A stretch of DNA of 16,305 nucleotides, taken from an uncultured Prevotellaceae bacterium. GTDB taxonomy: Bacteria > Bacteroidota > Bacteroidia > Bacteroidales > Bacteroidaceae. The stretch's first letter is position 1. Each line of letters begins with the position of its first letter. Shown piece after piece: positions 8,443 to 13,595 of the stretch. Both the position numbers and the translations under genes were made by a program. The DNA lies in NCBI GenBank assembly GCA_946644025.1, contig CAMPCG010000029.1, positions 1 to 16,305 of the forward strand. Direction: 5' to 3'. The notes under the pieces are model-generated. The model was not told where the DNA came from. It worked only from the letters and a program-made list of their open reading frames with translations, and made no database searches.

Positions 8443-8897
8443 TCTGTCAGTTCCGTCTGGAAGTTCAGCGACTGTATCTCGATGTCGAGCTTGCGTAGCT
8501 GTGCCGAGCAGTCGTCAATCTGCTTTCCGAGAGCCTTCACGTCGATGACCGTCACCATCTTTATCTCCGACCGGGAATAGCGGTCTTGAGCCGACGAGGC
8601 CGTGTCGAAGGCGCTGCGCATGGTGCTGATTCTCAAGGTCAGCACGTCTTTCTGAGCCATCAGCTCTGTCAGCGTCCTGCCGTCAATGCTGCGCGTTTTC
8701 ATGTTCGTGGCGTTGATGCGCCAGATGAGCGACTCAAGCTGCACGAGGCAGGAGTCGAGCTCCTTCATCAACTCTGCGGGATGCTCAGACGGTTCGTCGC
8801 CTTCCTGAACCTTCACATTGTTCTGAATGCGCTGCCCTAATTGCTGTATGCGCTTCTGCAAGTCTTTTCGGATGCTTAATGCTTCTGCAAGTTTCAT
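8439..8897 (-). CDS. DIP1984 family protein (septicolysin-like, coiled coil)
   Basis: The protein has 152 residues, the usual family length. It begins MKLAEALSIRKDLQKRIQQL and continues with NNVKVQEGDEPSEHP, INATNMKT and DGRTLTELMAQKDVL, ending IEIQSLNFQTELTE. This order of motifs is characteristic of the DIP1984 family. The protein is almost entirely helical with long amphipathic heptads (about 1-30, 40-65, 75-105 and 118-145) and no signal peptide, so it is probably a cytosolic coiled-coil protein. The family's biochemical function is not established; the septicolysin label comes from a toxin annotation and should not be read as proof of toxicity. It is first in a run of three overlapping genes, so it may be a partner or regulator of the nuclease-helicase. 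The ATG at 8897 is preceded by TTAGGAAT, a modest ribosome binding site. Confidence 0.85.
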   Translation of the reverse strand: MKLAEALSIRKDLQKRIQQLGQRIQNNVKVQEGDEPSEHPAELMKELDSCLVQLESLIWRINATNMKTRSIDGRTLTELMAQKDVLTLRISTMRSAFDTASSAQDRYSRSEIKMVTVIDVKALGKQIDDCSAQLRKLDIEIQSLNFQTELTE

Positions 8898-8944
8898 ATT
8901 CCTAAGCGGTTTAGTTACTGTTATTGTCTACTTGATGCTCTTCC

Positions 8945-9019
8945 AAAAAATTCGGTTGACAATCGGTTGACAGTTCCTCTCTTTGCTACTGTCTTGTTCT
9001 TTACCGATTGTCAACCGAA
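8945..9019 (-). terminator. 17-bp inverted repeat plus T6, probable terminator after tRNA-Leu
   Basis: TTCGGTTGACAATCGGT (8951-8967) and its exact complement (9003-9019) flank 35 bases. Inside lies a second 6-bp inverted repeat, GACAGT (8969-8974) with ACTGTC (8988-8993). Read on the minus strand, the structure starts 5 bases after the tRNA-Leu gene and is followed directly by TTTTTT (8950-8945), as in an intrinsic terminator. The loop is unusually large. The left arm also holds an 11-base direct repeat (TCGGTTGACAA then TCGGTTGACAG). An integration or mobile-element remnant beside the tRNA is the alternative. Confidence 0.6.
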
Positions 9020-9024
9020 GTTAG

Positions 9025-9106
9025 TGCGCCTGACAGGACTCGAACCTGCACTTCGGGAGAAACTAGATCCTAAGTCTAGCGCGTCTACCAATTCCGCCAC
9101 AGGCGC
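9025..9106 (-). tRNA. tRNA-Leu (anticodon UAG)
   Basis: The complement folds as a class II tRNA. The acceptor stem is GCGCCTG with CAGGCGC and discriminator A, and the D arm is GCGG-AATTGGTAGA-CGC. The anticodon stem CTAGA/TCTAG encloses loop CTTAGGA, giving anticodon TAG. A short variable arm follows, then a T arm GCAGG-TTCGAGT-CCTGT. CCA is not encoded. It lies downstream of tRNA-Val on the same strand, with a hairpin between them. Confidence 0.95.
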
Positions 9107-9125
9107 TTGAGTTTATTGAAATAAG

Positions 9126-9154
9126 AAAGAGCGGTGCAAGTTGCATCGCTCTTT
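9126..9154 (-). terminator. Hairpin between tRNA-Val and tRNA-Leu, terminator-like or processing signal
   Basis: AAAGAGCGGTGCA pairs with TGCATCGCTCTTT (13 positions with one G-T pair) around a 3-base loop. On the minus strand a T-rich stretch (TTTCTTATTT) follows the arm, as in an intrinsic terminator for tRNA-Val. Either tRNA-Leu then needs its own promoter, or the hairpin is partly read through and marks a processing site. The A-rich/T-rich flanks make it look bidirectional. Confidence 0.55.
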
Positions 9155-9160
9155 AGTTTG

Positions 9161-9234
9161 TGTCGACACTTGGATTCGGACCAAGGACCCCCACCATGTC
9201 AAGGTGATACTCTAACCAACTGAGCTATGCCGAC
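9161..9234 (-). tRNA. tRNA-Val (anticodon GAC)
   Basis: The complement gives acceptor GTCGGCA with TGTCGAC (one G-U pair) and discriminator A. The D arm is GCTC-AGTTGGTTA-GAGT. The anticodon stem TCACC/GGTGG has loop TTGACAT (anticodon GAC), and the T arm is CTTGG-TCCGAAT-CCAAG. No CCA is encoded. The gene lies 34 bases after the -7 box of a strong promoter on the same strand. Confidence 0.93.
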
Positions 9235-9267
9235 GATTCTTTTATGTCTTTGTTTTGATTTCGGGTG

Positions 9268-9299
9268 CAAAAGTACTGCTTTTTTCCGATACCACCAAA
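9268..9299 (-). promoter_or_regulatory. Bacteroidetes-type promoter for the tRNA-Val/tRNA-Leu unit
   Basis: On the minus strand TTTG (9299-9296) is followed by exactly 20 bases and then TACTTTTG (9275-9268), a full match to TTTG-N19-21-TAnnTTTG. The inferred transcription start is near 9264, about 30 bases before the mature tRNA-Val. It is divergent from the exbB promoter. Confidence 0.8.
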
Positions 9300-9339
9300 T
9301 AATTAACGACTTTTATGACTTTATTCCCGCATTTATTGC

Positions 9340-9347
9340 TACCTTTG
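9340..9347 (+). promoter_or_regulatory. Putative -7 box for the exbB cluster
   Basis: TACCTTTG matches TAnnTTTG. No clear TTTG lies 19-21 bases upstream, so only the -7 element is supported. Transcription would begin near 9351, leaving a leader of 9 bases to the ATG at 9360 or 21 bases to the ATG at 9372. A start at 9315 would lie upstream of this transcript. Confidence 0.55.
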
Positions 9348-9359
9348 CGCCCGAAAACG

Positions 9360-10181
9360 ATGAAAACAGCAATGAAAAGACTATTATTTGTATTGTTTAG
9401 TGCCTTCCTGGCCCTTCTGCCGGTACTGGCACAGACCGACAGCGTTACTGCCGACAGCATGATGTCGGACAGCCTTGTCCCCGCCGTCGACATCAGTCAG
9501 GTGGTGAGCGACGACGAGATGGAGGCCCTCGAGGAGATGGCAGCTGCCGAACCGGGACTGCACCAGAAGCTGAAGACAAAGTTCGTGGAGGGCTCCGTGG
9601 GTTTCATGTCCCTTGTGGCCATCGCGTTGGTGTTGGGCCTCGCCTTCTGCATTGAGCGCATTATCTACCTCACGCTTTCGGAGATTAAGACGCGCCGACT
9701 GCTGGAGGACATTGACCGTAGTATGGAGAAGAGCGACGTGGAGGGTGCCAAGACATTGTGCCGCAACACACGCGGCCCTGTGGCGTCGGTGTGCTATCAG
9801 GGACTGATGCACGCTGCCGACGACATGGAGACCGTGGAGCGCAGCATCGTGAGCTACGGCAGTCTGCAGGCGGCACGCCTGGAGCGTGGCTGCTCGTGGA
9901 TCAGGCTCTTCATAGCCATTGCCCCTTCGCTGGGATTCCTCGGAACGGTCATCGGCATGGTCATGGCCTTCGACCAGATACAGGAGGCCGGCGACATATC
10001 GCCTCGCATCGTGGCCGAGGGCATGAAGGTGGCGCTCATCACCACCATCTTCGGAATCATCGTGGCACTCATCCTCCAGGTGTTCTACAACTTCATCATC
10101 GCCAAGATTGACCACCTTACAGAGCAGATGGAGGAGGCAGCCATCACCCTGATGGACATTCTGGCCAAAAACAAGAAATAG
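9360..10181 (+). CDS. exbB: MotA/TolQ/ExbB proton channel family protein (ExbB)
   Basis: With the ATG at 9360 the protein has 273 residues. A signal-like N-terminus ending LLPVLAQ (1-25) and an acidic periplasmic linker are followed by three membrane helices at about 80-104, 180-203 and 222-248. The family hallmarks are GFLGTVIGMVMAF in the second and ALITTIFGIIVA in the third. ExbB forms the inner-membrane pentamer that, with ExbD, conducts protons and drives TonB; a TolQ role is possible. An N-terminal signal sequence before the first core helix is common in Bacteroidetes ExbB. ATG 9360 was chosen over an upstream ATG at 9315 because the -7 box lies between them; ATG 9372 (MKRLLFVLF) is an equally plausible start. 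It is followed after 2 bases by a 33-codon gene and then two exbD genes. Confidence 0.92.
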   Translation: MKTAMKRLLFVLFSAFLALLPVLAQTDSVTADSMMSDSLVPAVDISQVVSDDEMEALEEMAAAEPGLHQKLKTKFVEGSVGFMSLVAIALVLGLAFCIERIIYLTLSEIKTRRLLEDIDRSMEKSDVEGAKTLCRNTRGPVASVCYQGLMHAADDMETVERSIVSYGSLQAARLERGCSWIRLFIAIAPSLGFLGTVIGMVMAFDQIQEAGDISPRIVAEGMKVALITTIFGIIVALILQVFYNFIIAKIDHLTEQMEEAAITLMDILAKNKK

Positions 10182-10183
10182 CC

Positions 10184-10285
10184 ATGGTAGATATATTATT
10201 GTATACAATATATATAATGTTAGGGCTTGCGTTAGCCCTGACCGCTTGGTCGCTGGTGCATCAGTTCTTGTGCCGCGACAAGTAA
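10184..10285 (+). CDS. 33-residue single-helix membrane microprotein between exbB and exbD
   Basis: ATG at 10184 lies 2 bases after the exbB stop, and the frame ends with TAA at 10285, 24 bases before the exbD ATG. The product starts MVDILLYTIYIMLGLALALT and ends with a charged CRDK. One hydrophobic helix spans about residues 3-25, followed by a short tail with W22, H26 and C30. No family is recognised. Its tight fit between two subunit genes of one complex suggests a small accessory subunit of the ExbB/ExbD channel, comparable in principle to other membrane microproteins. That role is inference. The AT-rich first half contrasts with the GC-rich neighbours. Confidence 0.7.
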   Translation: MVDILLYTIYIMLGLALALTAWSLVHQFLCRDK

Positions 10286-10309
10286 TTGTCAATCGAAAAT
10301 CGTTCCCCG

Positions 10310-10894
10310 ATGTTTAGTCGAAAGAAGCGCGAGACTCCTGGTCTTGACACCACGTCGACAGCCGACATCTCGTTCATGCTGTTGATATTCTTCCTTGTCA
10401 CCTCGTCGATGGACACCGACAAGGGCCTGGCCCGTCAGCTGCCCATGCCTGAGGACCAGACGGAGGAGCAGGAACTGGTGGTGAAGCGCCGCAACGTGAT
10501 GGAACTGCGGCTCGACGACGCCGGCCGCCTCACCTGCGACGGCGATACGCTCGGTGCCGACGAGCTCGTCGGACGTATAGAAGACTTTGTGGCCAATGCT
10601 GCCGACGACCCTCAGAAGCCCGAACGTAGCGAGCGCGAGGTGCACCTGCTGGGACGTTGCCGCGTCAGCGACCGCCACGTCATCTTTGTCGACGTGAGTC
10701 CACAGGCCACCTACGATGCCTATTTCCAGATGCAGAACGCCATCGTGGCTGCATACACACACCTGCGCGACGAACTGGCTCAACGCCAATTCGGCCACGA
10801 CTACAAGGACTGCACGCAGGAACAGCGCGAAGCCGTGGCCATGGTCTTTCCGCAGAGAATCAGCGAAAGGGTGGGGGAGATAAGTGATAAGTGA
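10310..10894 (+). CDS. exbD: Biopolymer transport protein ExbD (ExbD1)
   Basis: From the ATG at 10310 the protein has 194 residues. It starts MFSRKKRETPGLDTTSTADI, a basic cytoplasmic tip before one membrane helix (ISFMLLIFFLVTSSM, about 20-38). D19 at the head of the helix corresponds to the essential proton-carrying Asp of ExbD. A periplasmic domain follows, longer than in E. coli ExbD (about 141 residues), ending VFPQRISERVGEISDK; this longer form is usual in Bacteroidetes. An upstream in-frame TTG at 10286 would add 8 residues, but the ATG gives the standard ExbD N-terminus. The stop codon lies inside a five-copy heptamer repeat. It works with ExbB as the rotor/stator partner that energises TonB. 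Confidence 0.92.
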   Translation: MFSRKKRETPGLDTTSTADISFMLLIFFLVTSSMDTDKGLARQLPMPEDQTEEQELVVKRRNVMELRLDDAGRLTCDGDTLGADELVGRIEDFVANAADDPQKPERSEREVHLLGRCRVSDRHVIFVDVSPQATYDAYFQMQNAIVAAYTHLRDELAQRQFGHDYKDCTQEQREAVAMVFPQRISERVGEISDK

Positions 10895-10913
10895 TAGGTG
10901 ATAAGTGATAAGT
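10879..10913 (+). repeat. Five tandem heptamers, GATAAGT type, spanning the exbD1 stop codon
   Basis: Five consecutive 7-base units (GATAAGT, with GATAGGT as the middle copy) cover the last codons and TGA of exbD1 (10892-10894) and the start of the spacer to exbD2. Since 7 is not a multiple of 3, copy loss shifts the frame, but another stop in the repeat appears within a few codons, so the protein end would barely change. Confidence 0.85.
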
Positions 10914-10975
10914 TTGGTTTGACTTATTGCCTGTATGAGAAGTAGAGGAATAACAAGTCGAAAATCTAATTATAA

Positions 10976-11467
10976 ATGCAGTTAAGGCGTGGATTTTTCC
11001 GTAGGCATGAGCGCAAGTTGCCGGGGTTGAACACCTCGGCGCTGCCCGATCTCATCTTCACCGTGCTCTTCTTCTTTATGATTGTCACCCACATGCGCGA
11101 CGTTGACCTGCTTGTGCATTACGACTTACCGCAGGGTACCGAGGTGCAAAAGCTGGCCCATAAGTCGGCAGTGACCCAGATATACGTGGGACGACTGCAA
11201 AACCTTAACGCCCAGCAGCCAGCAGCCAGTGCCAAGGACTCCTTCTACATCCAGTTGAACAACAGCCTGGCCACTATAGCCGACATTCGTGACTATGTGG
11301 AAGAGGAGCGGGCACGCATGAACGAAGAAGACCGCAGCCGCATGGTGGTGAGCCTCAAGGCCGACCGCGACGTGCCCATGAGCATCATCGCCGAAATCAA
11401 GCAGGCCCTGCAGCAGAGCTTCGCCTTGCGCATCAATTATTCAGCTACCGAGAAAAGCAAGGAGTAG
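10976..11467 (+). CDS. Second ExbD/TolR family protein (ExbD2)
   Basis: The protein has 163 residues. A basic N-terminus (MQLRRGFFRRHERK) leads into PGLNTSALPDLIFTVLFFFM. D25 sits at the head of the single helix (about 25-42), as required for proton conduction. The periplasmic part (about 43-163) carries the ExbD-like ending VSLKADRDVPMSIIAEIKQALQQ. It differs from ExbD1 throughout the periplasmic domain, so it is not a recent duplicate. Bacteroidetes clusters often carry exbB followed by two exbD genes, sometimes with tonB; no tonB follows here. The gene starts 81 bases after exbD1, just past the heptamer repeat. Its last 23 bases overlap the end of the dihydrofolate reductase frame on the opposite strand. 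Confidence 0.9.
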   Translation: MQLRRGFFRRHERKLPGLNTSALPDLIFTVLFFFMIVTHMRDVDLLVHYDLPQGTEVQKLAHKSAVTQIYVGRLQNLNAQQPAASAKDSFYIQLNNSLATIADIRDYVEEERARMNEEDRSRMVVSLKADRDVPMSIIAEIKQALQQSFALRINYSATEKSKE

Positions 11468-12014
11468 AGGGCGTATCACAGTTACTTTCTTTGTCGTTGT
11501 TTGACGCCGTAATACGCTGATAGTCTACAAAGTCGAAGTCGAAAGCGTGACGGTCGTCAGCGGGGTGATGCTCACGCTGGGTTTCTTCCCAACGGCAACG
11601 CCCTGTAACGTCGGCCATCCTGAAGTCGGGGAAGAAGGCGTCGGCCGCCTCGGGCGTATCGTCGACCTCGGTAAGGAAGAGGCGGTCGGCATGGGGCAGG
11701 AGCTGGCGGTAGATGCTCGCCCCACCTATAATATATATGTCCTCGTCTGTGCGGCAGCTGCCGATGAACGACTCCCAGCTGTCGAAGCACTCGCAGCCCG
11801 GCAGTTGGCCGACGGTGCGGGTGAGCACGCAGTTGCGCCGATTGGGCAGGGCACCCTTGGGCAGGCTCTCAAAGGTGCGGCGGCCCATCACGATAGTGTG
11901 ACCGGTGGTGAGCTGGCGGAAGCGACGCATGTCGTCGGGCAGCCAGTAGAGCAGTTTGTTCTGGTGGCCTATGGCAAGGTTGCGGGCCACGGCAGCGATA
12001 ATGTTTACGGACAT
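11445..12014 (-). CDS. folA: Dihydrofolate reductase
   Basis: From the ATG at 12014 the protein has 189 residues. It reduces dihydrofolate to tetrahydrofolate with NADPH in the cytoplasm and is the target of trimethoprim. It starts MSVNIIAAVARNLAIG. The substrate-site segment NKLLYWLPDDMRRF contains the conserved acidic residue, followed by HTIVMGRRTFESLPKGALPNRRN for NADPH binding, then IYIIGGASIYRQLLP and TEVDD. The core ends near VDYQRI (about 168), close to the usual 160-165. A further 21 residues (TASNNDKESN...) form a non-conserved tail overlapping the 3' end of exbD2 on the other strand. An ATG 34 codons upstream would read through the octamer repeat (SKYRNIDIS...) and was rejected. 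No thyA is adjacent; the AmpG-like gene lies upstream on the same strand. Confidence 0.93.
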   Translation of the reverse strand: MSVNIIAAVARNLAIGHQNKLLYWLPDDMRRFRQLTTGHTIVMGRRTFESLPKGALPNRRNCVLTRTVGQLPGCECFDSWESFIGSCRTDEDIYIIGGASIYRQLLPHADRLFLTEVDDTPEAADAFFPDFRMADVTGRCRWEETQREHHPADDRHAFDFDFVDYQRITASNNDKESNCDTPSTPCFSR

Positions 12015-12054
12015 CTTTATTTCGATTAAAGGATTCTTCGGTAGATCCGCGTGT

Positions 12055-12158
12055 CGTAATATCGTTATATCGTTATCTCGATATATCGATATATCGATAT
12101 TTCGATACTTCGACACTTCGATATAACGATATTTCGATATAACGATATTTCGACACTG
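12055..12158 (-). repeat. Thirteen tandem AT-rich octamers, consensus CGATATNT
   Basis: From 12055 to 12158 the sequence divides exactly into 13 units of 8 bases, each starting CG: CGTAATAT, CGTTATAT, CGTTATCT, CGATATAT twice, then CGATATTT, CGATACTT, CGACACTT, CGATATAA, CGATATTT, CGATATAA, CGATATTT, CGACACTG. The array fills most of the 165-base spacer between the AmpG-like gene and folA. Units can pair with one another (ATATCGATAT is self-complementary), so the transcript could form alternative hairpins. It could act as terminator, regulator or neutral satellite. Confidence 0.9.
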
Positions 12159-12179
12159 CGCGGTGGCAGCTTGTTGGGG

Positions 12180-13445
12180 CTATTTCTTCTTTCCGAATTC
12201 GGGGTCTATGTCTATGAGCGCTGTCACGACGAAGGTGATGATGCAGAAGATCATGACGAGGACGAAGAACGTGGGGTAGCCGACGGCGTCCTTGAGCCAT
12301 CCCGACACCATGCCGGGGAGCATCAGTCCGAGGTAGCTCAGTCCGGTGCAGATGGCGTAGTGCGACGTCTGGTACTGTCCCTGGGCGTAGAAAAGCATGT
12401 AGAGCGTGAGTGCGGTGAAGCCCAGCCCGTAGCCGAACTGCTCGATGAAGAGGCAGCTGCTGATGAGCACGAGGTTGGAGGGCATGAAGTAGCTCATGAA
12501 GACATAGACGATGTCGGGCAGCGTGATGGCGCATACCATGGGCCACAGCCACCGTTTCAGTCCGTCGCGCGAGGCGAGCCATCCGCCGATGATGCCTCCA
12601 GCCATGAGGCCTATCAGTCCGACGGTGCCGTTGGCCAGCCCGAAAGCCTCGGGCGAGAGTCCCAGTCCGCCCTCGGCGTTGGGGCGCATGAGGAAGGTGG
12701 CGCTCATCTTAGTGAGCATGGCTTCGGGGAAGCGGTAGAGCAGCAGGAAGAGCATGGCGAAGAGCGTCTTGCGGGGAGGCAGCTTCGTGAAGAACGTGCT
12801 GAGTGCCTTCATCAGCTGTACGTCGGAAGTCTTGTGGAGGCTGTTCGTCTCGTGTGGCATGGCATAGTTGTGCCACAGCCACAGACCGATGAAGAGTGCC
12901 GCCATGCCGTAGAACACCAGTGTCCAAGTGAAGGCCGTTTGGCCGGGGTAGTAGAACCGCTGCAGCAGTCCGGCCACAGGGACGAGCACGCCGTTGCCGA
13001 AGATGACGGCAATGCGGTAGAAGAGGTTTCTTATGCCGACGAACCATGCCTGGTCGTGCTCCGAGAGGGCCAGCATGTAGTAGCCGTCGGCGGCAATGTC
13101 GTGGGTGGCGCTTGCGAAGGCCATGAGGAAGAAACAGAACATGGTGCCTTGAAACCAGAAGTCGGTCTGCAGCGTAAAGGCGACACCTGCCAGGGCCGAG
13201 CCCAGCAGCACCTGCATGGCCAGCACCCACCAGCGCTTGGTCTTGCTGATGTCGATGAAGGGGCTCCACAGCGGCTTGATGACCCATGGCAGCCCCAGCC
13301 ACGAGGTGTAGAGGGCGATGTCGGTGTCCGACATTCCCATCTGCATGTACATCACTACGGCTACCGTCATCACAATGACGTTGGGCAGCCCTTCGGCAAC
13401 ATAAAGGGTCGGAATCCACGACCAGGGAGAACGTTTGTCTTTCAT
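12180..13445 (-). CDS. MFS transporter, AmpG-like
   Basis: From the ATG at 13445 the protein has 421 residues, about the usual size for a 12-helix MFS carrier. The N-terminus (MKDKRSPWSWIPTLYVAEGLP) and the first loop (LYTSWLGLPWVIKPLWSPFID) are typical of the AmpG-like subfamily in Bacteroidetes, as are FASATHDIAADGYYM and the central cytoplasmic loop (about 200-225). AmpG imports anhydro-muropeptides for peptidoglycan recycling, but relatives carry other solutes, so the substrate is open. An upstream in-frame ATG at 13484 would precede the promoter's -7 box, so 13445 is preferred. The inferred transcript starts only about 5 bases before this ATG. folA lies downstream on the same strand beyond the octamer array and may share the transcript. 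Confidence 0.85.
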   Translation of the reverse strand: MKDKRSPWSWIPTLYVAEGLPNVIVMTVAVVMYMQMGMSDTDIALYTSWLGLPWVIKPLWSPFIDISKTKRWWVLAMQVLLGSALAGVAFTLQTDFWFQGTMFCFFLMAFASATHDIAADGYYMLALSEHDQAWFVGIRNLFYRIAVIFGNGVLVPVAGLLQRFYYPGQTAFTWTLVFYGMAALFIGLWLWHNYAMPHETNSLHKTSDVQLMKALSTFFTKLPPRKTLFAMLFLLLYRFPEAMLTKMSATFLMRPNAEGGLGLSPEAFGLANGTVGLIGLMAGGIIGGWLASRDGLKRWLWPMVCAITLPDIVYVFMSYFMPSNLVLISSCLFIEQFGYGLGFTALTLYMLFYAQGQYQTSHYAICTGLSYLGLMLPGMVSGWLKDAVGYPTFFVLVMIFCIITFVVTALIDIDPEFGKKK

Positions 13446-13453
13446 TATGGTCG

Positions 13454-13485
13454 CAAAAGTACCTAAAAGTCGACACACGGCCAAA
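13454..13485 (-). promoter_or_regulatory. Bacteroidetes-type promoter for the AmpG-like gene
   Basis: On the minus strand TTTG (13485-13482), a 20-base spacer and TACTTTTG (13461-13454) match the consensus fully. The predicted start near 13450 leaves a leader of only about 5 bases before the ATG at 13445, so the mRNA would be nearly leaderless. Confidence 0.75.
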
Positions 13486-13546
13486 GAAGATACGTTAATC
13501 TGCGTTAAACACCCGCCTGAAATGGCCTTAACTCCCTAAATCTTTG

Positions 13547-13554
13547 TACCTTTG
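13547..13554 (+). promoter_or_regulatory. Putative -7 box for the CoA-transferase gene
   Basis: TACCTTTG matches TAnnTTTG; no good TTTG is seen 19-21 bases upstream. Transcription would start near 13558, giving a 38-base leader made mostly of the GTAAATC heptamers. Confidence 0.6.
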
Positions 13555-13566
13555 CACATCAAAAAT

Positions 13567-13595
13567 GTAAATCGTAAATCTGTAAATTGTAAATC
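13567..13595 (+). repeat. Four GTAAATC-type heptamers forming the leader of the CoA-transferase gene
   Basis: GTAAATC occurs at 13567, 13574 and 13589, with GTAAATT at 13582 after one extra T. The array ends at the base before the ATG (13596), so it occupies the place of a ribosome binding site. No Shine-Dalgarno sequence is present. Copy changes could alter leader length. Confidence 0.8.

Noticed and set aside
8898..8947. Promoter for the DIP1984 gene using TTTG in the T-run and TAACAGTA
   Set aside because: The second element does not match TAnnTTTG and the first is the T-tract of the probable terminator.
9315..9359. Earlier ATG for exbB
   Set aside because: The TACCTTTG box at 9340-9347 lies inside this stretch, so the codons would precede the transcript; the signal peptide starts at 9360/9372.
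10286..10309. TTG start for exbD1
   Set aside because: ATG at 10310 yields the standard basic ExbD N-terminus; the extra eight residues are not ExbD-like.
12015..12116. Upstream ATG for folA adding 34 residues (SKYRNIDIS...)
   Set aside because: The extension translates the octamer repeat; the conserved reductase start MSVNIIAAV is at 12014.
12055..12158. CRISPR array
   Set aside because: The 8-base units are contiguous without spacers and there are no cas genes; the Dna2/Cas4-like nuclease is fused to a helicase and lies 4 kb away.
12073..12582. Open minus-strand frame ending in KYRYIDIS-type residues
   Set aside because: It runs through the octamer array and the coding region of the AmpG-like gene in another frame, is Arg/His-rich and matches no family.
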